Source: Arbacia lixula
Lineage: Eukaryota > Echinodermata > Echinoidea > Arbacioida > Arbaciidae
Length of the DNA stretch: 64,000 nt
Direction of reading: 5' to 3'
NCBI GenBank assembly: GCA_963669155.1
Contig: OZ022583.1
Coordinates: forward strand, 14,707,105-14,771,104
Shown here: in pieces, positions 11,897 to 24,300 of the stretch
How the letters are laid out: each line of letters starts with the position of its first letter
How positions within the stretch are numbered: the stretch's first letter is position 1
Made by a program: the position numbers and the translations under genes
The notes under the pieces: generated by a model
What the model was told of the DNA's origin: nothing
Databases searched by the model: none
The model's input: only the letters and a program-made list of their open reading frames with translations

Positions 11897-14800
11897 CAAT
11901 CTGCCAGCAAATTCTGAAGTTAATTTCACAGTCACTCAATAGAGCTCAACAGCGGAATATACCTCCAGCCCATTTACATTGCAAGTAACATGTCTGATTG
12001 TGTGTCAATCTCAGCCCGTCCCACGGGTGAGATAAGAGAGCGCATCGAGTTCCAGTGTGTTGCCAATTTAAGATTGTAAATCTGTTTAAAGGTCGGGCAA
12101 ACTAAAATAACAAATTAGCATCTTGAAAATACCAATAGTCGTTTTAATTTTACATTCATGAGGTTAAATTGTTAGAATATTAATTCCTATTTTTTATTTT
12201 AAAACATTCATTATAAGTTTAGCTCAGAGTCTAATTCCTCTTTATGATTATTGATTGGCAGGGGTGGTTGGTACGGTAAGCCCTTGCAAGATCTATGCAT
12301 ACCCAGGACAAAAAAACAGTAAAAACCAGTAGAGAAAAACCATTAGAATTTCTACTGGAAATTTTCTACTGGAAATTTTCTATTGGTTTGAATATGGAAA
12401 GTGAAATGATTTCCAGTAGAAACCATTAGATAGGCTGACCCTATCAATAGAGTACCGAAGTGGTGTTGCATGTGCATGTTGTCAAGACATTATTTTGGTT
12501 ATAAACAAACTAACTCAGTGAGAGGTTTGGCGGTCCGATATTGTTTATCGGGCAAGTGTCGGGCATTCCCAATTACATTCCCCGCTGTGACCACTGCTTC
12601 TACTCGATCTACCCGCATTGTTTATCTGTTGTCTTGACAATTCGGGACTCGTGGCTTTCACCGTGGGGGGGGGGGGGGGGGGGCACAGCCCCCTTCCCTC
12701 CCCCCCCCCCTTCCCTTCCCTCCAGACGTAACACAAATGTGTTTTTTTTTAAATGTTCAAATTAACAGCTTTTGTATAGAATCCAACTGAATTAAAATCC
12801 TTATTTTCAAACTGCAAGGAATATCTTTGATATTTATTTGCAGGTGAAACTACATGTAGGTGTCCATATACTACATTGTGATATATTGATTGGATGAGTT
12901 TAGGCTCTGTGTACATTTGTATGAGCAGTATTTAAAATTTATTTCGGAGGCATCAAATCAGCTAACCGAAAATTCACACTCCTCAGTTAAGCTTTCAAAG
13001 TATTTTAAATAGAAATATGATGAAAGAAATTTGGTTATTATTTGGAAGTGTATATTTCAAGTGTTATATAAATTACTAAAGGAATGAAAAATAATTTTCA
13101 AGATCCACAGCTCGGAGTTTTGTTAGCTATTGTTAACGGAAAATGAAGCCTCCAGAACAACATGTTTTGGAAGGAACATTCTTCCTTTGAGCCCATACGT
13201 GGCACGGCCGAAAAATTATGTGGTCGCAGCATGTGCTTTTCGCGTGATGTTTCAACAATAGCGAACAGGATTGCCTAGCAACGGTTTCTCAGAGAGAACA
13301 AAAGAAATGTAGAGTCTTATTTCGCTTGTCCACTTCTTTTGGATTGCATCAATACTTTTGTGAGGAAAAGAGATATCAGCGAACAAAAATAAACAGCTTT
13401 TTTTTTAGTAAAATATCTCATCTGCACGCAAATTCACGCAAACTCTGTTAATGGTAATAAACCAAGCTTACTATATAATTTTGATAATGATTGAATCCGA
13501 CATTTCCGGAAATCTCCGGAAAGTGAAGAAATTTGTTAATTATTTAAGTAAGAATATTATCTTATATCTCTGTTTGAGCATCATTCAACAATTCTTTAGA
13601 AGAAAAATGAATACAGGATCTTTAATGGTGTTGCCCGTAACTTTCTTGAAAATTACAACAACAAAAATGTGATAAGAAACACACCTTCGAGAAACAAAAC
13701 AGGGAATTAAAGATATTGCTCTCTAAGTTGACGGCAGCAAAATGACGGTGCCGCGCATGGGACTTTAAGGCATTGCAGTGATCGTGGAATGCTTTTGACA
13801 TTCATTAGCACGCTTTAGTATCCATACAGATGTTTGAATATATTATGCTCGAGTTGTCCCTCCTTCTTAACACATCCCTGGGTTCATGCTACCCGAGGTC
13901 CCAATGAGGTCAATCATATGCCACTGTATCTGTGGCTTTATGAAATTGCTAAAGACAAAAATGTTGACATTTCACAGTTGCACCCTGTACTGTGAACATG
14001 ACCATATATATATCAGGTGATTGAAATAACTTAGTGGAAAGACAGAGAGTTAAAAGCAATCCAGATTAAAAAATGTAAAACTTAATTATTTGGTTGTGTT
14101 ATCATGCGCGGCTTCACCTGCATCGAACTAGAACGACCATAATTTATACTACACTATACTGAAACCAGGGAGGTGTTAAAGGAAAGAGAAGAAACTCGAG
14201 CACAATTATTTTCAAACATTGCGTTCTAAAGCGTGCTCATGAATGTCAAAAGCATTCCATATGACAATGCTTTGATGTACTATGTTCGGGGCTGACATTT
14301 AGCTGTTGTCAACTTGAAAAGAAATTTCTTTAATTGCCCATTTGTCTCTAGAAGCTTTGTTTTTGACAAAATTGTTTACAAACTATAAAGAAGTCAAAGG
14401 TCCTAAGACATGAAAATGTATGTTGATAATAGGGTTAATAGGATAATAGACAGAATTTATGCATAAACTAAACTCCACCTGCCCACAAGAGCATCACATG
14501 TCTTCAAACAATACCATCTAACAACCTTTCCTGTGGGAATAATCGTTTCCTCCTTATGTCAGAAATGTTCTAGCTATGCCAATGAAAAACATAAATTTGC
14601 ATTGTATAAACACGTGATGCTATCATAATATCTGAATTGGTAGTTTTTTGTATTTTTTTTCCAAAAACGCACCCCCCCCCCCCCCCCCCCTCCTTGAAAA
14701 AAGCTGGTAACGCGGCACTGGTGCTCTCTATAAGACGGCATAAACCACCTATTCCCTCCGGGCCCCTGGAAATGGTCTCAAACCATTTATTCAAATCTTC

Positions 14801-15299
14801 AAACATTTCTTATCTTAAGACAGCCTGGTTGAAACCCCAGCCATCTTCCATAATCAATAATAGCTTCCAAACCCAGCCTTCATTTTAGAATAATTATCAT
14901 TGAACAATGTTGTACTGATATTAATACTTTTGTCAGAAACAATGCAGAGGGGGGGGGGGGGGCGGGTTGGCGTTACCGAAAAAGAAGCTAGCTGCATGGG
15001 AGACAACAGCAGGCCTAGAACAATACAATGACGAGAAATGAATAAGTATAGCAAAATACCTTTCTTGTATTAGAGAAATGGATTAAAGAGGCTCATTCTT
15101 GCTCCAGGTTCATCTCTTATAGTTCCTTCAAAACATGCTAAATACAGTAACTGTAATGAAATGTCCCTACCTCGATAATCTCTATAACGTCTTCAAATGG
15201 TGTTGCCATCAAATAAAAACGCAAGGAGATTGGTCAGCTTCAATGAAGTTGAAAGTTCACCGAGCCAAACTCAAATCGGACCTCTCTAACAAAGTAATC
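11897..15299. other. Head-to-head intergenic region between rabaptin and RPAIN
   Basis: 3.4 kb between divergent start codons, so it should hold both promoters. No TATA box can be assigned. It contains runs of G (12665-12683, 14949-14962) and C (14672-14690), a motif repeat with TTTCTACTGG around 12340-12430, and a diverged foldback (13650-14410). No protein-coding exon (for example NUP88) is recognised. Confidence 0.5.
13650..14410. repeat. Diverged foldback
   Basis: Inverted arms of about 260 bp share GGAATGCTTTTGACATTCAT, AGCACGCTTTAG, AAGTTGAC and TGCTCGAGTT. Likeness is around 70%, so it is an old element or inverted duplication. No end repeats or target duplication could be fixed. Confidence 0.55.
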
Positions 15300-15386
15300 A
15301 TGGCAGACTGCTCTTCTACCCCAAAGTCGGCGCGTCGTGACATGTACAAAAAGAAAACTCCGTCGTGGAAAGATGCGTATAGGAAG
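15300..15386 (+). CDS. RPAIN: RPAIN exon 1 (start codon)
   Basis: ATG at 15300, 29 codons (MADCSSTPKSARRDMYKKK, then TPSWKDAYRK), donor GTAGAT at 15387, phase 0. The frame is open upstream to 15135 with other ATGs, but this start gives a length and beginning like vertebrate RPAIN. A CpG-rich stretch follows at about 15480-15620 inside intron 1, as expected near a transcription start. Confidence 0.9.
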
Positions 15387-18300
15387 GTAGATCTCTCAGT
15401 TTTCATTTTCCTTTCCTTTTGAGGTTGTTATCTCTTCCGTTGCATTGTGAATAGTAAATGAGTTTTATGTTTGACCATTACTCTGCGACAAAGGCAGCGA
15501 GTTAGCGGGGGGAAGGTTTTTGTCAGCCCGCTCGTCTCGGCGATTAATGACATCGGCGTTCGTAGGCAGCGCAGCGCGCAGTTGGATCTACGTGATCGTG
15601 AGTGAGCAGAGACAGTGAGTGGTCAAATTTGAATATTAACTGGCCCCCTCCACTCAGTCTCAGTTGTTTTCCTGCCCAATGCGTCTTATCCAAGTTTGGA
15701 TACCTGCTCTCGCTTCTTGTGAAGCTACGGGTTAATTAACAAGATGCAAGATTCCTGGATCCCGCGAAGTAGATTTAGCCTGCACTTGCCAAGCCCTTCA
15801 TGCCCTTGCATTCAAGTAGGTAGGCCCCTATGGCTATGTGAAATGAAAATTCCAACTTGAAAAGTTTGGTATCAACTGAAAGGTCTGGGAAAGACAAGTG
15901 CAGTAGTTTTTTAATTACTTAAATCGGATTGTTATTAAAGAAATTGCAGCATTTTAAAAATCGCAAAACACTGCTTTTTTGGTAACGGAAATTGTACAGT
16001 ATATCAAGAGGATATTTAAAAATGTTGTGACCAACAATAGATCCGAAACGACCTTAAAAATGACATCATAACTCACATGCAATTGACACGGGTTAACCCA
16101 CAAATCTACGCCACTACTGCTGGCGTAGACCGCCACTGCTTCGCGGTGGAGCTCCTGGGTTAGCTAACGTGTACACATAGTACTAACATGGAAAATGGCG
16201 GAGATTAAAAAAGTACTTTGCAACAATAAATTCTCATCAAGATTTCAAAATGTTTTAAGTATTAATCTAAATCTACTTTTTCAACATTGAAATAAATTCT
16301 ATCACTTTCGGTTCCTTCATGAAGTTTAATCACGATTCCAATGACCAAACATTTTCATCGTTATACTGGCTCGTGTAGAACTACCGGTAATCGTGTTGAC
16401 AAAAAAATTTTGCACACAACAGTAGTTCATGGTCTCGTGTCTTCGCTGATACCTTCTTTGTGCATATTGGCATTAAAATATGAGAACAGCGAAAGCTTTT
16501 GTAAGAGTAGCCCCCTCCTGTCACAACATCAACCCTAGTACAAAACATAATGCGATTTTGGGACAGTTTCGTGATAGCGCGCGCAGAGATTTCACATACA
16601 TACATTGGCCTAAGTTAGTTGTAGTAAGTAGCATGCATGGCTAGGCCGGCGCTAGTTCATAAGTGAAAACCCTGACCCTAACCCTAACCCTAACCTTAGA
16701 CAATGTCTTTGCCATGCCATTGAATTCGTCCAAAAAAAGTGATTTCTGGGTCTACATTAGCGCCTGTTTACTTTAAGCTAGGCCCTAGCCTAGCCGGCCT
16801 AGCCCCGGGACTGCTATGCGACTAGCTACCCGTGACCATGTTGGCGGGGAATGCATGTTTGCGGGGCGTGTATTACCGCACGCACGTAATGTGGACCTGT
16901 GGTCGTGTGTTTGTTGCACGGCGTGTGTGATCGGTTTCTTGTTAGGGGAGGTGTTCAACGGCGCAAAAAAATTGCTTGTGTTATTGTCGCATTTCCCTTG
17001 CTGGGCGGCATGGCTGAAAGGAGTGCTCGCAAAAATGGGGTCAATTTCCTTTGTTTTTCTTTATTCTTGGGCTAGGAATTTGCCTCGCTATAGAAGAAAT
17101 TTTGCTTTAGCTAGGCCCTAGCCTAGCCTAGCTGATATGAGAAGCAGAATACATGGAGCCCTATGGAAGAAAATTTGGGACCCAAGAAATGTCCTCGTAA
17201 TATGAAAAGCGAGTTCTCTCTGTACCCGTACTTGCTATAACAGGGTTTGCCTGTAATACACTACAGGGGAACCCCGTTATAACGAACACGGATATAGCGA
17301 GAACCCCCTTATTACGAGGAAATTTCTTGGGGCCCAATTTTTCTTCCATAGATCTCTGTGTATTCTGCTTCTGATATAACGAGATCGGCTATAGCGAAAT
17401 TTCTGCTAAAACGAGGCAAATTCCCAGCCCAAGAGTGAAGAAAAACAAAGAAAATTGACCCCGTTATTACGAGCACTCGCTTCAGCCACGCCGCCCAGCG
17501 AGGGAAATGCAACAACAAACATCAGCAATGATTTCGCACTGTCAAACACATCGCCTCGCGAGAGACTATCACGCACGCCGTTCAAGAATCTATGCACACA
17601 AAATGACACGTGCAAGAGGGCACATGGCGTGCATGTACTGTAGTGAGAGTACATGGATTTCCTCTCCCTGCGAGCGCTGCAAGAAGGCCATTGCGCATGT
17701 GTCACAAAATATGCGGGGTTTCCCCACTGAAACTTTACGTCATGTAGAGTAAGGCATGGCGCGCGGCGGTGTGGTTCCTTTCCTTACGCATAGCAACACA
17801 GATTAGCTGTCGCTGATTGGTTGGTCGTTCTTGCTTTTGTATGCCTAAGAAACGTACATTGGGAAGGAAGGTTCCAGAATAAAAGGGGTGTGTCTCGTTA
17901 AGTTGAAGTGATTGGGTGAATGTGTGAGGACGAAAGTGGGCTCGACCACAGGTGTAAATATGATTGGTTGTTGTCAAGCTATCACAAGAGTACAAGAGCC
18001 TCGATGTGATGCTAGTGTGTACGATCGTGTACGTGTATGAAGGCGCATTGCGTACACTCAATCATTGTTCACGCACGTTCATGCCAGCGCCAGCATGCAG
18101 GCGCATAATATGTACAATTTACATGTACCGGTAAGTCTCCCCGTTGCTTCATCTGTCGGTAAACGGAGACGTTCGAATGACGTTTATTTACATTTTCAAC
18201 TGTGCTGTTAATTATTTTAGTGACTTTTAAAGCTAGTCATTTCTGTTTGATATGCTTGCAAAGCCCTTAAACGATTACAACACACCTGTACTAGCAGTGA

Positions 18301-21300
18301 ATAGGTCATTGTACATGTGTAGTCCCATATGCATATATATTTCTGTATATTTTGATCATGTACTGATATAGCGAGCAATCGGCTATAGCGAGGAAAATGT
18401 GTTGGTCCCGGCTACCTCGTTATATCGGGGTTTGCCTGTATTTTGATGGGATAAGTGCATTTTTCACAAGGTTAATAGTACACGTATGTTCTTTCATTAT
18501 AAAACTTACTTTATTTTGAAAACTTATTAAAAAATATAGGTTTTCATACCATGGAAGTTTCACCAGATAACGAATGCAACTTCCAATTTTATTTCCTACA
18601 AAAATGTCAAATTTGATATTTTAATCCCTGACAGATGGATACAAAGGTTCAGATGACCACCAACAAATTGCACAAATCATTGATCTTGAAATTTACATTT
18701 GCACATTCCATGAAGTTCTTTATGCAATTCCCTGTGTGCTGTTACTTTACAGAATACAGACTTGCTTTGACATTTTCCAATGTGTTACCAATTTACAGCT
18801 CTAAATAAGTTCTTTGATAAGTTCAATGACTTGTCAATATATGGAGATGCATTGACATTTTACCAATGTGTTGCCAATTTACAGCTCTAGGTTCCTTGAC
18901 ATTTTCCAATGAGTTGCCAAGTTATAGAGCTGCTTTGACATTTTCTGAATGTGTTGCCAATTTACAGAGCTGCTTTGATACAGTGAAACCTGTCTACAGT
19001 TGCCACCCAAGGGAAACAAAAATTGTGGCCTTTATAGACAGGTGGCTGCTATAGACAGGTTCTTAAACACATGATCTCTCTCCGGGGGAATTATTTTAGT
19101 GGCCACTATAGACAGGTTGGCTGCTATAGACAGGTGGCTGCTAAAACCGGTTTGACTGTATTTTCAAATGTGTTGCCAATATACTGAGGTGCATTGACAT
19201 TTTCCAATGAGTTGCCAATTTACAGCTCCAGGTGGTTTGACATTTTCCTAAGATGTGTTGTCAATAAACAGAGATGCATTGACATTTTCCAATGTGTTGC
19301 CAATTTACAGAGGTGCTTTGACAGACTGCGAGGGAGTAGGGAGAGCCTGCTACAGAGGTTCCGGGGCTGCGCTCCACCCACCTCCCCCTCCGCCATGGGC
19401 CCGACCTGTCGCATCGGCAGCCCCGCTGTTCCAGGCCTTCTTGTGGCCCAGGTCATGGAGGAAGAGTGGAAATTGCTCAGAGAGAATGACCCGTCCTTTG
19501 GGGTAAGTGGAAATATAGATGTACATGTAGATCATACGACAATATAATTTTCTCATCCAAATAAGATTATTTTATTTTGATTCTTTTCTAAAATTATGAT
19601 TGAAATTGATTTTATAATGTATGTATTGTAAGTGAATGTTCTTTGAAATACAGTTCTTTTAGGCTAAGAGGTCGGCACCTCTGGGGACCAACCATGACAC
19701 ATGGTGGTCACTGTTTCAAATCAATGATGACAGAAATAAGAAGTGCAGAAATGCAACAATAATAAGTATTGCAGAAATAATCTAATTTTATGGGGCTTTC
19801 TCTCTTTGGCCCATGCAGTCACATGTACATAAATGCTGGTAAAAGCTGTTATTACTAATTTCACTGTTATTTGTAAGATGGAAACGAACTGTTTGTCATA
19901 CTTAGTTGGTGTAGTAGATTGTCACTGTCACCATCAAACTGAACTTTACTGTGTTTTGAATTTGCAATTGCAATTGCAAGTCGGCAAATGTGTTGGACCT
20001 GTAACACAGTGCCAATGACAAGTGGATAACCCACGTTATGAACCAGTAACAAATCTTCACTGAAGTCGTTGTCATAACATTTGTTATGATGAGGTTCATG
20101 TTTCTATTTTTATTCCCCCGTAGATGATAGATGATGAAATGGACCTCAGAGAAGAACTACAAGAGGAACTAATGAAAGAAGGTAAAATTTTGTCTTTGGA
20201 TCAAGGAGAATCCCCAAATTGATTACCATTTGTATGCCTTCAAGACAAAGTGTCACTGACATTTTAGCTATCTGTCCAGGCAACGGACAAGCAAACTTTA
20301 GTTCTTGTCAGTGTTTAAAGGGCATATACTGTACTGGGAAGGCAAAAAAGCCTTCAAAATGTAATTGTTAGCAATCTTCCTGCCAATGGTCTTAAATTCA
20401 TGAATTGTCTATTTCAGAAGCTTGCTGAAAGTTATTTGCCCTCAAATGATCTACATTTGGAGTAATGAGTGATTAAATCACAAATCCTCAAAATGTTCGG
20501 CCCAAACATTTTGAGGATTTCATCATTTATTATTGATTACTCGATATGTGGATCATTTGAGGGCAAATAACTTTCAGCAAGCTTCTAAAATAGACAATAC
20601 ATGAATTTAAGACCATTGGCAAGAAGATTGCTAACAATTACATTTTGAAGGCTTTTTTGCCTTCCCAGTACAGCATATGCCCTTTAAGCAGTCAAATTTG
20701 TCTAGTTTGAGTGTGTTAGAGTGATAGTCTGCTATGCTTTACAAGTCATTCTCAAATGAGAATGAAGTGTGAATTGAAGAAAATACATCTAAGGAAGACC
20801 AGAGTATTCTGTTATGAGGCACCATTCTTCACAGAGTGGCGCATGCCTGCTTTGCGCTTGATCATTGAGCTTGTTTTTTACATGGGGAAAAAATGGCTGC
20901 CTTCACGTTCGTGATGTTAAGGCGGTACAGCGCATGGTAAACACCCTCCTACCATGCAATGCACAGCCCCAACGCACTCACAACTGTGCATTATTTGTAT
21001 ATTGGTGCATAATCGGCACAAGAATAACATGCAACTCTCATAGAGGAGCACTTTTTTAGCACTGAAAGGGTTGATTCCAATCTGATTTTGTTCTGTGCAG
21101 AGTTGAGCATCATACAGGAATATGAAGCCAGCCTAAGACTGGAGGAAGCACAGCTGGAAGCTGCTGTCAGCCAGTTCACTGAGGACTCTGTCATCTGCCC
21201 TCTATGCCAGAGGTGAGTGCACTGTTGTAGCCAGAAGGCAGCGCAGATTGTCACCCCCTCTCCCTCCCCCCACCCACACACCCAAGCTTGTAACAGCTGC

Positions 21301-24300
21301 CTCTTAAAAACATTTGTACACATGGCTTTTCCAATATGAAATATGAAAAGACCTTCATAAAAGTTTTTTTTTCTGGTGAGCAACCTGGAAGGGGAGGGGG
21401 GGGGGGGGGGTGGTGGTGTTGGGTTGAATAGGGGTGATCACTAGAAAATATGTTATGCATGGTTGAAAAGGGAAGGATGTTAGATATCTGTGCTAAATGA
21501 GAGGTTAAAGACTGTGGAACACGTGTGTGGTGCCAAGAGAGCACAAACAATCAAACTGAGAATTTCTACATTCAGTGAAGTAACTTTATGCGACATGTAA
21601 TCAGCTTTTCCCCCAACGCACATTGCAAACCCACCAAATGTTTTATAAACCTCCTTACTTTAATTGCCAAGGGTGAATTGATTAACAGAGAAGAAATTAT
21701 AAGAACTGGGTAAATATCATTATGCAGACAGAAAGTCGATGCTCTGAAGCTTTTAGTGGTGTTATTGCAGGTGTGGCCAAATTTGATTGCAGTGCATATT
21801 TGTGCATTGAATAAGCCTAAAAACCTCATGAACAATGCATGGGCACACACGTGCATGGCCTAAAAAAAAAATCAATGAATATTTTCTGGGGATTTCAAGC
21901 CTCATGTCTCAAAACAAACTCATTGAATAATGATGTGCATCATTATTTCCATACGGGCTGTTTTTTTTTTTGCATTTCTGGGCCTATATCTCTCTGCATC
22001 CACTGTCTTATTTTTTTCACTGCATTTTTACATTTTACAATGTAGCCAAAATCATAAAACCTGCATGTTTATGTAAGTAAGACCTGAGATTCTAAAAAGT
22101 CATTTTTGTCTCGCCTGAACGAAGTTCGGTAGAGACCTAGTAATCATTTTTCCTGTTAGTCTGTTGGTCTGTTGGTCTGTTACAAAAATGTTAAAGTTTT
22201 TATTTGACTTGCATTCATTTCTTTATTTTTGCATCAATTGTGATCTTTCTTGGTACAAATGATCCTTGGGTAATACCATGTGTGTCTTCATGAAGATGAT
22301 GGGGTCAAAGGTCATCTAGGGGTCAAAAGGTCAAATGATATGAGGCCATGTGCATCATTTTTTCTCAAAAGTTTTTGTTTGACTTGCATTCATTTCTTTA
22401 TTTCTGCATCAATTGTGATCACACTTGATACAAATGATCCTTGGGTAATACCACATGTGTCTCTTCATGCGGCTGATGGGGTCAAAGGGGTCAAAAGGTT
22501 TGAAAAACATATTTGAAAAAAAACTAAGCACTGTTTATCGATTGCGAAATCAGGCGAGACCCGTGGTTCGCAAACCACCTTGTTGGAATTTCTATGGTTT
22601 TGTTGTTGTTCTCATCACAGGAACCGGCTTCTGCTGAACAAAGGCATCGTGTTCTGTGCCTGCGGACTGAGGGTAGACACAGAGGTAAGGTACACGCACA
22701 AAGGGTTGATCTTGCCACTTGCACATCCTGGAAGATTCACTTCCTTGGGGCTTCAATAACTTTCTGCTCATTTTGATGTTGATCTTGATTTTAAAGACAG
22801 GGTGTCCCAGTCGCAAAAGTCATGAAAGTCTGCTGGAATCAGCAGTATACCCTAACGATAATGTGTATGAAATCTCAGTCGTAGCATCACAAACCTTTGC
22901 AGGAAAAGTGAAAAAGTATTGATGTTTACATTTGAAACCTAGCAGCCATAGTCGTGTTGCCCCTATCAGAGCACGATGCACCGTGCATAGTGGGCATGCC
23001 CCCATTGAACTCATGCACTGTGGTGAGGACCATAGCGCACAGCGGTCTCCGATGTCTAGGCTAATACATGTGGGTCTGTCTACAGTAAAGGGATATTTTT
23101 CGGCACAACTGAATCATTTAAAATTATGACCACCTTCCACCACCAAAATATTGAATATTGAGTGTTGAATTACGTCCAAAATAACTTCAGCTGAAATCCT
23201 GCTCTGAATGTTCATTATTATATATTTCTAAACTTAGCATGTACATATTTGCCATATCACAGTGGTAACAGGACAGACGAGTGTATTTCAAACTCGTCTG
23301 TCCCGTTAACAACGTGATGTGGCAAATTTGGTTTATTTAAGAGACAAAAAATAATTGGAATTTAAGATATTTATGCAAATGTTACAGTAAATGTAACTGA
23401 AATGAACCCATTACTGTGGACAGGCCCATGCACATGTAGGTTTCGAACGACTTGCCGAAAGTCTCAAAATCTCGCAACTGCTATAATTTTACTTCAAGTC
23501 AATTTCTAGTTCTATTATTTGGAGGGAAGTTCTAATACAGTATCTTGTTCCATTTTCAGTGTTTTTTTTTTTTACACAACTTTATTTTTTAGACCTGTGA
23601 AAGGGACACATTATCTTTAATTTGTGTTTATATTGGATGGCCATTACAAATACAAAGCTGTTCATATTTTCTAACCAGTCAAAAGAAATAGATTTTCCCC
23701 TGGATGCTGCCCTCTAAGATTTTTGGATGGTAAGAGTTACCCAAACCCATGCAATAGGGCAAGGGCAGAACTCAGTGATGTCTATAAAGTTATTAGAAAG
23801 TGTCACAGTACTACACAAGTAGAAACCCAAGTTTACAAGAAGGAGGAATGAGAATTGGTTGTGTATTTAAATCCTGTAGATTTACTAGTACATGGAGTTA
23901 TCAAGGCCATCTAATATGAGAAATATTTGCTGATAGGGGGTGTGACATAACATTATTTAGTGAATATCTGTATATCTGTTATGTGGACAAAAAAGAAGAA
24001 ATGACATGGCATACATATTAAAGTGGGACATTAATGTATTTGATTCATTCTAAGGATAGGAGAGTAGGAGCTGGCATTTATTTCTGTTATATTTGTTGAT
24101 AGGTTTATTCATCAACCCACTAATCTCCTTGATAAAACCTAAACCCAATCCTACATATAACCAGAACAGCAGTTGAACCTAGCCTCACATTTTTTCTTTC
24201 CCCCTGCATATATACAGCAAGATGGTCTGAACCTGCGGAACGTTGGGGATAGTCTAGACCATGGAGTCCAGCAGCATAGCTCCACCTGCCCAGCCACACC

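Noticed and set aside
11897-15299. NUP88 between rabaptin and RPAIN
   Set aside because: I looked for it because of the human gene order but saw no exon with NUP88-like content.
16670-16698. Interstitial telomere or chromosome fusion point
   Set aside because: Only four units, inside a dispersed repeat whose other copy has a single unit.
16816-17121. 101-codon frame in the pogo-like copy
   Set aside because: The matching part of the sister copy has a related frame only on the opposite strand, and no transposase motif (helix-turn-helix, DDE) is visible.
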